A DNA stretch of 64,000 nucleotides from Erodium maritimum (Eukaryota; Streptophyta; Magnoliopsida; Geraniales; Geraniaceae): NCBI GenBank assembly GCA_963921825.1, contig OY997596.1, positions 12,715,001-12,779,000 on the forward strand. Direction: 5' to 3'. Numbering within the stretch: the first letter of the stretch is position 1; the number at the start of each line of letters is the position of its first letter. The position numbers were made by a program, and so were the translations under genes. The notes under the pieces are model-generated. The model had not been told where the DNA came from, ran no database searches, and saw only the letters and a list, made by a program, of their open reading frames with translations. This document shows, piece by piece, positions 44,044-57,342 of the stretch.

Positions 44044-44880
44044 CGTGGGTCCGAGGCAATGAGCCATAGTGCTTCGACGGCCGGGCCATGCTGCTCGGTG
44101 ATCTGGATCCGTGTGCTCAGGAGATGCTTGTTCTTGACCGAGTGCAATTGTGGGCGCACGCAAGGGGTTTGTCGCCTCTGGTAAGGACACGGGAAATGGG
44201 TACCTCTATCGGGGACGCTCTGGGAGCTTGTGTGGATGTCCCATGTGATCAATGAGGCTTGTGTTGGGGCATACTTGTCAAAGTTCGTTTCTGGCACCTT
44301 ATTGAGAGGTCCCTTCGGAGGGTAGTGGTCCTTCAGTTCAAGGAGTTCCTTGAGCCGATTCACATTGAACTCACCTATTATAAGCTTTCGAGCTTCTACT
44401 ATAACTGTGGCCGGCTCGGTCATGTTTTGAAGGAGTGCACATGGGAAATCAAAGGCCCTTGTGATTTGATTCCTCCCTGGTGGAGTATTATAAGGATAAG
44501 AAGGTCAAAGCCTATGCGACAGATTGGGGAGAGGTTGACTGATCATCTACTCCCAAGGGCGTCGCCCCTAAGGGAACCTTGGCTCTATATAGGGGCCCCT
44601 GGGTTTCCTCAGGCTCCGGACCTCCTGGCCTGGAGACTCGGGGTACGACCCGACTTGAAACCGGTCAGTCCCATGCTAGTTCGATTTTGGGGGCCCCACC
44701 GTCGCTCTATGGTGAGTTAGGTGGTGAAGCACGCAACGGTCTAAGAAGGAAGGACACTGAAGCTCCGGCAACCACTGAAGTACCTGGAGAGGGAATAGGC
44801 GCACTCAAGAGGTCAGCAACTGGAGCATCTCGGGAGGAGCGGGACAGGGCGGGGAAACAGCCCCACCAGGAGGAATGAGA
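44044..44880 (+). pseudogene. LINE ORF1 remnant, 3' part with zinc-knuckle vestige
   Basis: The reading resumes after LTR D. Around 44310-44430 it gives FKEFLEPIHIELTYYKLSSF followed by YYNCGRLGHVLKEC, the CCHC knuckle of plant LINE ORF1 proteins. The first cysteine of the knuckle is a tyrosine (TAC, one G-to-A change from TGC), so the zinc site is lost. A Gly/Pro/Ser-rich tail follows to about 44880. No ORF2 follows. Confidence 0.75.
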
Positions 44881-45975
44881 GGCTGAATGAGCATCGGGGA
44901 CTGGCCCTAGAAGGGGTCCCATGCAGATGCTTTGCCTCCTACCATCACCGCTGTTGAGATCTCTGATTTCCGGCAGCCCCTTCCCCCTTTTCGTATTCTG
45001 TTCTTGCCTATATGGTTTTCAAATACCGTCTGTGAAAGTTATAGTAAAAAAAGGTTCTATGAGCTATTGCTCATTCTGACTGACCTTAGTAGTCCGGGAA
45101 CATACTTCCTAACACACATCGATATTCTGATATAAATTTTATAAAATTGTAACTTTCACGGGAAAAATGGATACGTGTCACAGCCACATACGTAGGTCCA
45201 CTCTAACTGCTCTTAATTGGAGATGGGTGTATATGTTGAGTCGAATGATTCATCATTGCAGGTGGTTCAAGCAACCACTAACATCATTGTACATTCTTCT
45301 TTGCGCTAAGTCAACCACTACTACTCTAAGCATTAAAGCAAGTAGAGTTGAAATTTTCATTATGAAGAGCACAAGTTCACAGACTCAATAAGACAGATCC
45401 TTGGATCAATATGAAAAATATTTCTTTGATTTAGTAATCAACAACTTTTAGACAGGAATTATTATGAATGTCTGGGTGCCGAAAAATGGCAAAATAATTT
45501 GCACATGGCCCTCCAAAACACATGGTAATGGAAGCTTCCATCACTATAGGTTTCGTTCTAACCCTATCATTGCTAATCACTATGCTCTTCAGCAGGTAAT
45601 GCATTCTTCTCCAATAATGAATTTCAATAATCTCCCTATAAATTAAATTCTCCTCAAAATTAGTCAATGACCCACTAAATACTCCCACTAACGAGGGGTA
45701 ATACAAAAAAATGTGAAGCGAGAGGGTTGATGTCGCTGACAAAGAGAGTGACTTCGTAGACGGCTAGGTAGAGAAATACGTGGTACATACAACTACAAGG
45801 AACTTAGCTTGGACTTGGAGATACATCAGGTCACTTGTTCAACTGGAACAAAACCTAATACGTTCTTAGGATAAACCTTGTAAGGCGACTAAAAGTAGAT
45901 AAACTACATTCCCTTGTGATGGTCACTTCCGATACCATTTTTCAAAGTCGGTCTCCCTATCATGGCTAAACTACT
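44881..45975. other. Intergenic, no gene recognised
   Basis: The first 170 bp may be the LINE 3' end (an A7 run at 45046-45052). The rest is AT-rich with short frames on both strands and no motif. Confidence 0.45.
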
Positions 45976-47560
45976 AAGAGCATCTCCAGTGGTAGTTTAT
46001 TTGTATTGACTGTTTGTGTTGGTTGTTTGATTAAAAAAATATTATTTCAACCCTCTCTCTTCCATCAGCCAGCAACTTTCAATGATATGTTGTTCATATT
46101 GACTGTTTGTTGCTGACTGCTCGAATAAATTAATATTTTCTTAAATGTGTTTGATATTTTGTCAGATATTGTATCTTTTGTAAAAACTTATATTGCATAA
46201 AGTCCAATGGCAATGACATTTTCATTAAAAATAATTTAAATTCAAACATTGACATCTAAATAACTAGAATGAAAATACAAGCGTCGTCATATCTATTCCA
46301 AATGTGCTCGATGAGGTCGTCCTTCAATTGATAATGAGCACGTTCATCTTACATCATTTGGGTGTTTCCAACTATGACATGGGAAGGGACGAAGCTTCCT
46401 CGCGTGAATGTTGGTTCGCTTGGCCCACCCTCATTTGTTGGCTTAGTGAAGTCATCATATGTATGACGTTCCGCCTCGACAATCATATTGTGCATGATAA
46501 CACATGTATTCATGACTAAGCCTAGGGATCAGGGCGTCCACATTCGACTAGGCCGAGTGATAATGTGAAACCGAGATTGTAGGACCCTGAATGCTCGTTC
46601 CATATCCTTCCTGCAAGCTTCTTGGAGTTTTGCAAACTTCTTCTGTTTCGGTCGCTGAGCCAATGAGATTGTTTTCACAAAAACTGGCCATGAAGGGTAA
46701 ATACCATCAGCAAGATAATACGGAAGCGTGTACTGGTCACTATTTACCGTGTACTAGACTGTGGTTTCCAACCATTTATGACGTCCGCGAACAGTCTGGA
46801 ATGGTTGAACACTGTTAAGTCGTTGTTGGATCCCGTCATGCCAAAGAACGAGTTCCAAATCCATAAGTCACGCGTGGAAACCGCCTCGAGAACCACGGTT
46901 GGTCTGTTCCTGTGGTCCCTCCTTGAATGGTAGCCTCTTAAAGTCGTCGGACAATTCTTCCACTCCCAGTGCATGTAGTCAAGACTGCCAAGCATTCCGT
47001 AAAACCCCACGTGCTTCATTCACCGATAAAATGTAGTTCATATCAGCCTGTGTTTGCCTACGTTGGTACGTTGTGCCGAAGATAGTAACAACTCCCTGTA
47101 AAATTTGATCACGCACTCCAAAGCGTGGTTTTTCCTATTTTCAGGTACTCGTCCAGTCTATTGGGTGCAATTCCATAACACAATTGCCTAATGGTCGTAG
47201 TACATTTTTTATATGGAGATAACGATACCTTCCCCACATCGTTAAATCATTGTCTGAAGTACGCATCGTTATCCTCCAATGCATGGAGAATATGGATGAA
47301 CACCTCATTTGGCATTTGGAAACGACGACGAAAATGCACCTCCTTGTACACGGGGTTCCTACCGAAGTAGTCGCGCAGCTTCCTGGTCTCATTTGATGTA
47401 GCTTCTTTTCCGTGATTGTACTGCGACCATGGCTTCGTCTAACATAACTTGAAGGACCTCACTGGACATGAAACTTTCGAGTGCTTCTTCCAATATTCAC
47501 TCGAGCGCAAGCTCATTGGCACGGGCATCGGCATTGTTCGCCATTTCGATGACAAAATAG
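45976..47560 (-). pseudogene. PIF/Harbinger transposase (HARBI1-like nuclease), degenerate
   Basis: In minus sense, broken frames from about 47545 down to 46300 encode the DDE nuclease of Harbinger transposases. GMLGSLDYMHWEWKNCPT (first catalytic Asp) and GSNNDLTVFNHS (second) lie at 46744-47019, and KLQEACRKDMERAF lies near 46600. N-terminal parts near 47200-47500 need several frame changes. At the 3' side, TAA followed by GAGCATCTCCAGTGG (45973-45990) looks like a 3-bp target duplication plus inverted repeat. The opposite end is not visible. The transposase is dead. Confidence 0.75.
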
Positions 47561-47765
47561 AGATACCAAGAATTCAAATTTAGGAGATATGGTAATGGAA
47601 TGTGTTTTTTCTATGAGGGTTTATATGGTTAATTTGGCTACTCCAAGGGATCACTCGTCGCATGGTTATTTTATGAATGAATTTGTGAGTTTGCATACTG
47701 GTAGCCTGGAGTTTACAAATACAATGGTATAATAGGCCATAAGTTTCAAATACCATCGGACTGGA

Positions 47766-47960
47766 ATATATTGGACTAGAAGTTCCGAATATATAGTACC
47801 AACGACCTGATGTATGTTGGACAAGAAGTTCCAAATACATAGTACCAGCAACCTGATGTATGTTGGACCAGAAGTTCCAAATACATGATACCAGCGACCT
47901 GAGTTACTTTGTGCCAGAAGTTCCAAGTACTCCTTAGCAGTGACCTGAGGTCATATATAA
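47766..47960. repeat. 46-bp tandem repeat, four copies
   Basis: The word AGTTCC recurs at 47781, 47827, 47873 and 47919, spaced exactly 46 bp, within units containing ACCAGCAACCTGATGTATG. Divergence rises toward the edges. Confidence 0.85.
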
Positions 47961-48334
47961 TGAATGTCAATACGTTCATATTGAAATATGTTGACATATA
48001 ATGGTTTCGATCCACATTAAGGATGACGAATTTGGTAAAATGCCAATATACAGCTCTTAGGTTGGTATAAGGAAAATGCGTAGAAGAACCTTAGTCTTGC
48101 TTCTTTAGTTCTTGTTCCTTTTTGTAGTTTGGACTACTTCATGTATCAATGAAATGAAATGGCCTTGTATCAAAACTAAATCATTTGAGACCAGAAGGTC
48201 CAAATGAGAAATCGCAGGCCGATGCATGATATGTGCCTCAACGGCCAAATGAAAAATCACATGGCTAAAACATGATATTTGATATTATGTCCAAATGATA
48301 AATCATTGGTCCGAATCCTGATTCTTGCCTATAC

Positions 48335-51279
48335 TGTCACGCCCCAAATCCGGTATTGATCGTATCCGAGACGCGACTTAGTTAATTGAAATGAAAACAA
48401 TGTAAAACCATAATATCTGATACAGATCGATAAAACAGTTTAACAAGAGTAAGAAACACTAAGTCCTACGCTTAGTAAAATACATAAGTTCAAACAACCG
48501 TTACGTCACTATGAAAAGTAAAATAACATAACCCGGACCCTCGCTAGCCTCATGCTCCGCGACGTCCTCTACTCCAAACCAAAGTCACTACCTGTAGAAA
48601 ACACAGTAAGGGGTGAGCTTGACGCTCAGTAGGGAAAAACCATGAAAACATCCTTATATCGGGTTTACCAAAGCGCGTTTCCACCATTTAAAATATAACT
48701 AAAAGTTTGACACTCGAAACGACACTTAAGCTAATTAAACGTCAACACTTCTCTTCATAACACACGAGATCCGACTATACCATCACTTACCCCTCACTAA
48801 CGCCTACCCAGAGGCCAACTAAGGAACCGCTAACACTCAGTTTCCACAACCCAAAGTCAATGCACCTCACCAACACACTTCCCAACAACCGAAGTAAGAC
48901 GTTCTCGGCCATACACAAATCGTACCAAAGGGAAAACCCATAGCCACAACACAACAATAGTCATTCAATTTCAAGCAATCCAGACACACCGCCCGTAGCC
49001 ATCGCACGGTCTAGGGAGCAACCCTCTCGGCCCGGCGTCACCGTACACACTTTCCCCAATTCATAGTCGGGATAGGCGGTCGACCTCATCGCGGACGCAT
49101 CATTTTACCGATCGACGGAAGGCAGGGAAATCGCCTCTTCGCGGCCTCATCTCTCGCGGTGCTCAACACAGCGTTTTACCGAGTGCTAGTCGGAAGGTAG
49201 AGAAATCACCTCTTCGCGGGGCACATCGTTTTACCGACTCACGGTCGGAAGGTAGGGAAACCACATTTCTCGTGTACCATCGCACACCAAGCCTCACACT
49301 TTACCACTCACTCACCCGGAAGGTACGACTCACCTTACGGAAGTACGTCTCTCACACTTTACCGGCGGCGCAACGGAAGGTACGACACACCTTTCGGGCA
49401 CAACTCATAACTTTTATCACCAGAACAATCACGACTACCCTCACAATCACAATCCCGTCGGTCTATCACTCACCCAACCATTTCACAACCAAGGATTCAC
49501 ATTTACACAAACACGGCACACTCAATACAATTACCACAGAACAGTCACAATCACTTTCACAACCACAGTCATGTTTCAATAATAATACCGCCAACAGGCA
49601 CATACCATCACTTACCGATACCACTCTCCACGTGGTTACCCCACCGGCTTAACCGGTATCCCCAACATTCCCAATCCAACATATCAAGTCCTACGGGCGC
49701 GACATGGCCCGATTCTAGCAGCACAGCAATTCCCAACACAGAAATCGTAAATGTTCGCAGTTTGATACGTCTACCCTAGTTGTTCGTTTCTTATATGCAT
49801 ACTAGTTCTAGTAAACCGTAATAAAAGGTTCGAGGTAATCCCTACCTCTTCAAGAACTAGCAGCTGTGTCTTCTAGCTGCCGACGTCCTAGCCCCACTGG
49901 TCTTCTCCGCGCTCGGGGTCAAGTCCTGGTTTAGCACAAAAGGGACGTATCAGTCCCGGTCCAACCCGTAACGGTTATCAAATCCGATAAATAAACCCGG
50001 TAGTTTGTTTTGACCAACAATCCAGGTAATTAATCTGGTTTTTAAGTCCAATCTTTAATTAATTAAATTCAGTCTGATCTGCCCCGGTCCGACCCGAGTC
50101 CGACCCAAATCCAGGTCCGAACCCGTCCAGACCCGGTTCCGAACTCGAACCCATGACCTGACCCGAACCCGATCCAGACCCGGACCCGGACCCAGCTCAG
50201 GACCCGAACCTTAGACCCAGCCCGAGCCCGAGGCCCGAACCAGGTTCAGGCTCGAGACCCAAACCTAGTCCGGCCCAAGACCCGGACCAGCGCTAAGGCC
50301 CAAGCCCAAGCTCGAGGTCGTCCAGGCCCGAGCCTGACTCCGCTCAGGCCGGTGAGGCGTTAGGGTTCCGACGACTTTTGGCACGACGGCGGCGGCGGTG
50401 GCGCTCGAGGGGCGGTTTCTTCATGGCGAGGCAGCGTCAGAGTCCCGGAAAGGACGGAGGAAGAGTTCTGGTACGAGCTTCGGGCTGCTCCGGCCAGATC
50501 CGAAGCCGTGAGGGAGCTTCGCCGGCGAGAATCTCAGATCTGAGATCTGAGAGCTCCGGCGAGCTCCTCCACCCTCGGATCTCGGCCAGAAAGGCTCGCT
50601 TGAGCCCAGAACGTGGAGAAGAAGGGACGGGGATGACGTATCGAGGTCGGAAATGGGCTCACCGTCAACGATTCTTCTCGGTTCCGGCACGGCGAGACTC
50701 GACGAAGACGGGACGACGGCGCTCTGGTGTGAATCGAAGAAGGATAAGGGGGGAGGAGTTGGGGGTGTCGGTCTTCTGGTTTCTGAGCTCGAAGACAAGC
50801 TGGGGTTGAAGTGGAAGAGAGGGGATGAGGACGACGAGGCCGGACAGTGGCCGGAGTCGTCTGGTTTCGAGAGAGAGACGGGGGTTTCTGGTTTTCTGGG
50901 ATGAGGGTTCGGTCGAAGGAGGTTGTGTGGTGAGAGGGAGGAGGAGAAGCGTGAAGACAGGGAGAGTCCGGCGTCTGGTTCGCGACAGGCCGGCGAGCTT
51001 CGAGAGAGCCCCAGCGAGGCGAAGAAGACGTCTTGGAAGTCGTGCGAGGAAAATGGGGAGGCGAGGCGGCGAATGATGCTTTTGTAGATAGGGTTTCTGA
51101 GTGGGCCGGTTAACGTGGGCCTCAGACGCGAGTTGGGCCTTCACTGACTCGGCCCAAACGACTGGCCTGGCCTGGTCAGCTCTTATAGCTTAGTTTTTTT
51201 TTACGAAAACAACAAACTCGTTCCCAACCTCGACGTTACTATTTAATAATTTAAATATTAAATTTTCCCGACCTTTACA
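48335..51279 (-). repeat. 3' LTR of the chromovirus
   Basis: In minus sense it runs from TGTAAAGGTCGGG (51279) to GGGGCGTGACA (48335). It contains a GC-rich patch at 50090-50360 built on direct GACCCGG/GACCCGA words, a tandem repeat of about 58 bp near 49060-49390 (CGGAAGGTAGGGAAATC with TTCGCGG), and the TGAGC...GCTCA hairpin near 48618. Compared with the other LTR it lacks 127 bp near 49690. Frames of 120-160 codons here are duplicated in the other LTR and are not genes. Confidence 0.95.
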
Positions 51280-51293
51280 TTCTACCCCACTTA
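51280..51293 (-). other. Polypurine tract
   Basis: Minus-strand AAGTGGGGTAGAA lies directly before the 3' LTR. It is the expected primer for plus-strand DNA synthesis. Confidence 0.85.
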
Positions 51294-51331
51294 AAGGAAT
51301 TTCGTCCCCGAAATTTTAAAACGGACGTTCC

Positions 51332-54300
51332 TCAAGGGTCGAACAGATGGGGATACTTCGCCCGGATTTCATCCTCGCGCTCCCAGGTCGACTCAGCTCC
51401 CTGGTGCTTCCACTGCACTCGTACTAAAGGAATAGTCTTGTCTCGTAAGACCTTCTCCCCTGTGTCCACAATCCGGACAGGCTGCTCCTCATAAGACACA
51501 TCATCAGCCACCTCGATATCTGTCCACTCGATCACGTGGGAGGGATCAGCCGTGTACTTCCGTAGCTGGGATACATGGAAGATGTTATGAACGTTCCCAA
51601 GCTGCGGTGGCAAGGCAAGGAGATAGGCAACAGCTCCAACCCTGCCCAGAATATCGAAGGGTCCGATAAACCGCGGGGCCAACTTACTTCCGCCGCGGTT
51701 GAACTGCAAAAGCCCTTTCTTCGGGCTTACCTTCAAAAACACGTGATCCCCGACTAGAAACTCAAGAGGTCGACACCGTCTATCTGCGTTGCTCTTCTGT
51801 CGGCTCTGTGCGGTCTTTAACCGCTCTCTTATCAACGCGACCTTCTCGGTTGTCTCTCGGACCATCTCCGGTCCCAACAAGCTCTTATCTCCTACCTCGG
51901 CCCAATACACGGGAGATCTACACGGCCTACCATACAACGCCTCAAAGGGTGCCATCCCGATGCTGGCCTGGAAGCTGTTGTTGTAGGCGAACTCAGCCAA
52001 AGGTAGGTGCTCCTCCCAAGAACCTCCGAAATCCAAAACACACGATCGAAGCATGTCCTCCAAAATCTGGATCGTGCGCTCTGACTGTCCGTCGGTCTGC
52101 GGGTGATAAGCTGTACTCAGTAGGACCTTTGTCCCTAGCTCTCTCTGTAGGCTCTCCCAAAATCTCGAAGCGAAGCGGGGATCTCTGTCGGACACTATCG
52201 ATACCGGAACTCCGTGAAGTCGAATGATCTCGCGGACATACAAGCGACTCAATACCTCTACTGTATCTGTCATCCTCATGGCTAAAAAGTGAGCCGACTT
52301 CGTCAACCGATCGACTATCACCCAAACGGCATCGTGTCCTCTCGAAGACCTCGGTAGTCCAGAAACAAAATCCATGGTGACATGATCCCACTTCCACTCC
52401 GCTATGGGCAACGGCTGTAGTAATCCTGCAGGACGCTGATGCTCGGCCTTCACTTGCTGACAAGTGAGGCACCTCGATACAAACTCTGCCACTGCTTTCT
52501 TCATACCACTCCACCAAAACTGACGCCTGATATCTCGATACATCTTGGTGCTACCCGGATGCACCCTGAGACGGGAATGATGTGACTCTCTCAGTATGGC
52601 CTCTCTGCAACATTGCGGAACGAACAATACTCCGCGATACCGTAAACCACGGTCATCACTGTACTCCCAGCCCTCTACTGCGGTGCCATTGATCACTCTC
52701 TCTCTGATCTCAGCTGTCTCGGCATCGAGTGTATGTGCCTCTTGCACTCGTGCAAGCAACGTGGGCTGAGCCACTAATACACATGTAGCCACGCTACCAG
52801 TGACCTCCTCTAGGTCCAGTCTAAACGCAACTAACTCTCCCAGCATGTCCCACTCTCGGACTGCCATGGCTGCTAGACTGAGAAACGATCTCCTGCTCAG
52901 AGCATCGGCGACCACATTCGCCTTGCCCGGGTGATAGTGCAGCTCAAAGTCATACTCCTCCAGTAGCTCCATCCAACGCCGCTGTCGCATGTTCAAATCC
53001 TTCTGGGAGAAGATATACTTGAGACTCTTGTGGTCGGAAAACACCCGAAACTTCTCACCATACAGATAATGTCTCCAGCTCTTCAGAGCAAACACAACGG
53101 CTGCCAACTCCAAATCACGGGTAGGGTAGTTACGCTCGTGAATCTTCAACTGTCGTGATCCATAAGCGACTACCTTTCCCGTCTGCATCAACACGCAGCC
53201 AAGTCCTTCTCCAGACGCATCACAGTAGACATCGTAACCCACACCGCGCTCCGGCACTATCAGAATCGGAGCGGTGGTCAATCAAGTCTTCAACTCAGTG
53301 AAAGCGCTCTCGCACTTGTCAGTCCACACAAAAGCGACACCCTTACGTGTCAGGGCGGTCATTGGCGCTGCCAATCGTGAGAAGTCCTGGATGAACCTCC
53401 TGTAGTAACCGGCCAATCCCAAGAAACTGCGGATCTCGAACACACTCATGGGCCTCGCCCACATCGACACTGCCTCGATCTTCGCCGGGTCGACTAAAAT
53501 ACCCTCTCGGGACACAACATGTCCGAGGAACTTCACCTCAGTGAGCTAGAACTCGCACTTCTCCAAGTTACCATATAACTGATGAGAGCGGAGTAGGGTC
53601 AATACAATCCTCAGGTGCTCCTCATGAGTCTCCTCATCCGGCGAGTAGATCAGGATATCGTCCACAAACGAGACCACGAACTGATCTAGGTAGGGTCGGA
53701 AAATACCTGTCATCAAGTCCATGAAAACTGCGGGTGCGTTCGTCAACCCGAACGGCATCACCAGGAACTCATAATGACTGTACCGCGTACGGAAGGCGGT
53801 CTTCGCCACATCCTCATCTCGTACCCTCAGCTGATAGTACCCTGATGGAAATCGATCTTCGAGAAGACCCTGGCTCCTCTCAACTGATCGAATAGATCGT
53901 CGATCCTCGGCATCAGGTAGCGGTTCTTCACCGTAACCGGGTTCAGCTTCCGATAATCAATGCACATCCTCAACGCCACACCCTTCTTCTTCACGAAGAG
54001 GGCGGGTGCTCCCCACGGTGAGGTGCTCGGTCGGATGAACCCCTTCGCTCCAAGGTCCTCTAACTGGCACTTCAGCTCTGTCAGTTCAGCTGGTGCAAAC
54101 CTGTACGATGCCACTGAGATCGGTGTCGTACCAGGTCCTAGGTCAATCCCGAACTCCACCTCGCGCTTAGGCGGTAATCCCGACAACTCCTCCGGAAACA
54201 CATCCGGGAACTCACACACGATCCTCGGCAAATCTCGACTCCGCTCAGTCGGAACCTCCTCTCCTACCGACAACGCTGATAGTAGCACTCCGCTCCTGCT

Positions 54301-56202
54301 GCCCAACACACATGTGACAGTCGTGTCGCCCGAGCGCACAGTCACCTGTCGACGATAACAGTCGATGGTCGCCTCGTACCTCGACAACCAATCCATCCCC
54401 AGAATAACATCGAATGTCGTCATGTTCAAAACCAGTAAGTCACCCACGAAAGGGTGGTCAGCTACTCTGATCTCGCACGATCAACACACACTACTCAGCA
54501 CTACAACTCCCGTAACAGGGGTATCGAGGCATAACGGTCTAACCAAGGACTCTACTCTCAGTCCTAGTGACTCAACAAGGGAAGCAGATATGAAGGAGTG
54601 TGATGCACCCGTGTCAAATAGAAACGATGCCCATAAATGATAAAGCAGACACGTACCCTGAACGGTCTCCCGACCGGGATGATGTCCCTCCGATCGACGC
54701 TCAGTGATGGCATACGCCCTGCCCTGTGTAGTCCGGGGTCCCTGCCGTGGCGGTGGTGGAGGAAGAGCTAACTGCTGGGCCGATCTATGTAGATGCCTCG
54801 GCGCTGGTGCTCTCGCAGCTGGTCGTGGAGGTCTCGGCTGCTGTATCTGGCGCTGCCTGAACTGGGGTGCCTGTCCAGGGCGCGACTGATGTGGTCGATG
54901 TGCTGGCATCCCTCTTCCAGATGTAGGGCACTGCATAGCCAAGTGCCCAAACTGTCTACATCTGAAACACTGCTGATCTCCGACACCTAGTCTCCCTGCT
55001 GACCCGGTCTGGCTGATAGCGGGACGAGCGGCAGCGCTCGCGTCCCACGGACAATCTATGCTCAGATGCCCTCGCCGATGACAGCGGTAACACTCCGGTC
55101 CCAGCTCGGACGCTGCCGGTCCTACTGATGCTACCGACCCCATCGATCTCTGCCCGCTGAACAGTTGGCGAGGGCGGAAGGATCCAGTGGTCCTTTGCCG
55201 TCTCGCGTCTCTCACCTCTGACGGTCGCAGAAAACCGCTAGGTCGCAAACGACTCTCTCGGGCTCCGGAGATCTCGCTGAGGCACTGCTCTACGACCAAC
55301 GCCTGATCCACCATCTCGGTGTACACCCGAGTCCTGAATGCAGCAAGTCGATCCCGGACCGGGGCGACGAGTCCCTCCCAGAAACGCATGCATTGGTCCG
55401 CCTCGGTTGCCACCATCTCTGGCGTGAATCAGGACAGCGTGGTAAATCTGGACTCGTACTCAGATATGGTCCTCGTGCCCTGGCGTAGGTCCTGAAACTG
55501 CCTGCGTCGAGTGTCTTGCGCGGACTCGGGAAAGAACTGCTCAAGAAACATAGCTCGGAAGCGGTCGTAGTCATCACCGACCCGCTCCTCAACGCGCTCC
55601 CACCAGTGGAAGGCGTCGTCCTTCAGCTGATGAGCTGCAAAGGACACTCTCTGATGCCCATCGATGATACCTGAGGTGTTCAGGTTCCTGGTGACCTGCT
55701 GCAACCACCTCTCGGCCTCCTCGGGGTTGGGCTCCCCGGCGAAGGTAGGCGTGCCCATCTTGATGAAGTCCATCAAAGCACGGGCTGTGTGACCGTCTGA
55801 CTGACCAGGTCTCGCAACTGGGGTAGCTATAGGTGTGGTATCTCTCTGAGCGATAGCTGCTACAAAACCCTGCATAGTATGGGTCAACTCATCCAAGGAA
55901 GTCGTCGTGGTCCTCCTAGCCACTGGCGGAACTCTGGTGGAACGCCCCGAGGATCCGACATCGACCCCATCAGACTCTCCTGAGGTCAAGGGATGGGCAT
56001 CCTCTGCCTCTACATGCTCATCCTGTGTTGTGACGGGTGATGCCCTGGGTGGGGGTCCTGATGGTCCAGGGTCACTCCTCAAGGATCTCTCTGTGCTCAC
56101 AGCCTGAGCACCAACTGCCCCTGCCGGCTCAATGGCAGGTGGCTGACCCCGACCTCTAGCCGGTCGGCGACGGGTACCCCGTGGAACGTAGACACGTGCC
56201 AT
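51332..56202 (-). pseudogene. Chromovirus gag-pol polyprotein, disrupted
   Basis: One frame starts at ATG 56202. Gag: retrotrans-gag core near codons 135-255, then two CCHC knuckles, CYRCHRRGHLSIDC and CFRCRQFGHLAMQC. Protease: FDTGASHSFI. Reverse transcriptase: [16 protein letters not shown] and FVDDILIYS. RNase [17 protein letters not shown]. Integrase: an HHCC zinc region ending [14 protein letters not shown], a DDE core with [14 protein letters not shown], and a C-terminus ending GAESTWE...YPHLF, a chromodomain-like end. Breaks: TGA at 55431-55429, TGA at 54483-54481, an apparent 1-base deletion near 53848, TAG at 53548-53546, TGA at 53284-53282. The last 649 codons are open. All four stops are explained by one C-to-T or G-to-A change (CGA to TGA, TGG to TAG). 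Confidence 0.93.
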
Positions 56203-57326
56203 GCGATCTGTTCACTGCATGGAAACACAGTCACGGGTTCAGTTTCTCAACAACTCTTTAAAAGACTCACTCAAGGCACTAACGTTCAAACACGAGTAGT
56301 AAAACCCGAACGGTTCTTTAACTACCTTAGTTACTCAAAGTTATAGTAGTAATAGTAGCAGTAGTACAAACACCGCACCCTAGTGCGTCACACAAAACCT
56401 ACCATATAATCACACGAGGAATTAATGTGCTTCGCAAGGCACCCAAATCAACACTCAAGTACAACCAACAGTGTAACAAGTTCACACGCGAACAAACCGG
56501 AACACAGATTCATAACACGGCTCAAATTTTCACAATCTTAAGTCTACTCAGTAACCCGGGTTGAAAAGCTTATTCTTGTAGCAAAATAATACATGTGGAT
56601 ATCATCTCGTCACAACCCGGTTCAGGCGTCCCCGAACTACGTTGTAACCAACTGATATCCCCACCATCATGATTTAATGCAGTCAAATCATAATAGGATA
56701 AACATTCCAAATTTACAGAAATTTCGGCATGACTCGACGGAAAATTTTACACAACCATCCGCTTAAGTGGGACCACAAAACACCAACTGCACGCAATACT
56801 CAACACGAAATTAGCACTCAGTTAAACGTCTCACCCCACACCTCGTGTCTCGGCAATCTCACTATTAACGCCCGGATAAGTCCAAACTCGGAAAAACAAC
56901 TTAACTCAGACAATAACCACGACTCACACGCGTCCACCCAACCAACCATGGCACTTAGACCGAACGATTCACCACTAAAATGGCGGCCAAACCAAGGTGG
57001 CAGCCCACAAATCAATTAATCAACCCACAAATCAATTAATCAACCCACACATCATAACCAACCCGAGCCTTACTCGTAAACCAAACTCTATCTCAACCGA
57101 TCGGCATCATGGATCCTCTAAGGTAGATAGCTAGCAGAGAAAAGTACGAACACGTAAGGTGAAACTTTATCAAAGCATAATAATCAACGAGGCTCCCGCC
57201 GTTTCGACTCTACGCATAGGATAATTCCGATTCGCGTAACTGAGCACTACGACTTGAACCACCTAACTCTACCCACCTAGTTGACGTACGGTCCGAGGTT
57301 TGAAAAATCATTTCAAATTGAAACCA
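56203..57326 (-). other. Chromovirus 5' leader
   Basis: About 1.1 kb between primer site and gag ATG. It has no open frame of note; the 96-codon plus-strand frame here is antisense and unsupported. Confidence 0.75.
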
Positions 57327-57327
57327 G

Positions 57328-57339
57328 GCTCTGATACCA
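57328..57339 (-). other. Primer-binding site, initiator tRNA-Met
   Basis: Minus-strand TGGTATCAGAGC starts three bases after the 5' LTR. It is complementary to the 3' end of plant initiator tRNA-Met, the usual primer of this clade. Confidence 0.93.
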
Positions 57340-57342
57340 AAT

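Noticed and set aside
46304-46818. Plus-strand frames of 71-75 codons
   Set aside because: They are antisense to the Harbinger transposase remnant, which explains the sequence better.
49272-49652. 126-codon frame, nearly identical at 58280-58660
   Set aside because: It is in the LTR tandem-repeat region, antisense to the element, and Thr/His-rich from repeat translation.
50378-51144. Overlapping frames of 125-159 codons on both strands, repeated at 59513-60279
   Set aside because: They lie in the GC-rich part of the two chromovirus LTRs, have Ser/Arg/Pro-rich composition with no domain, and are open on opposing strands. They are composition artefacts of the LTR.
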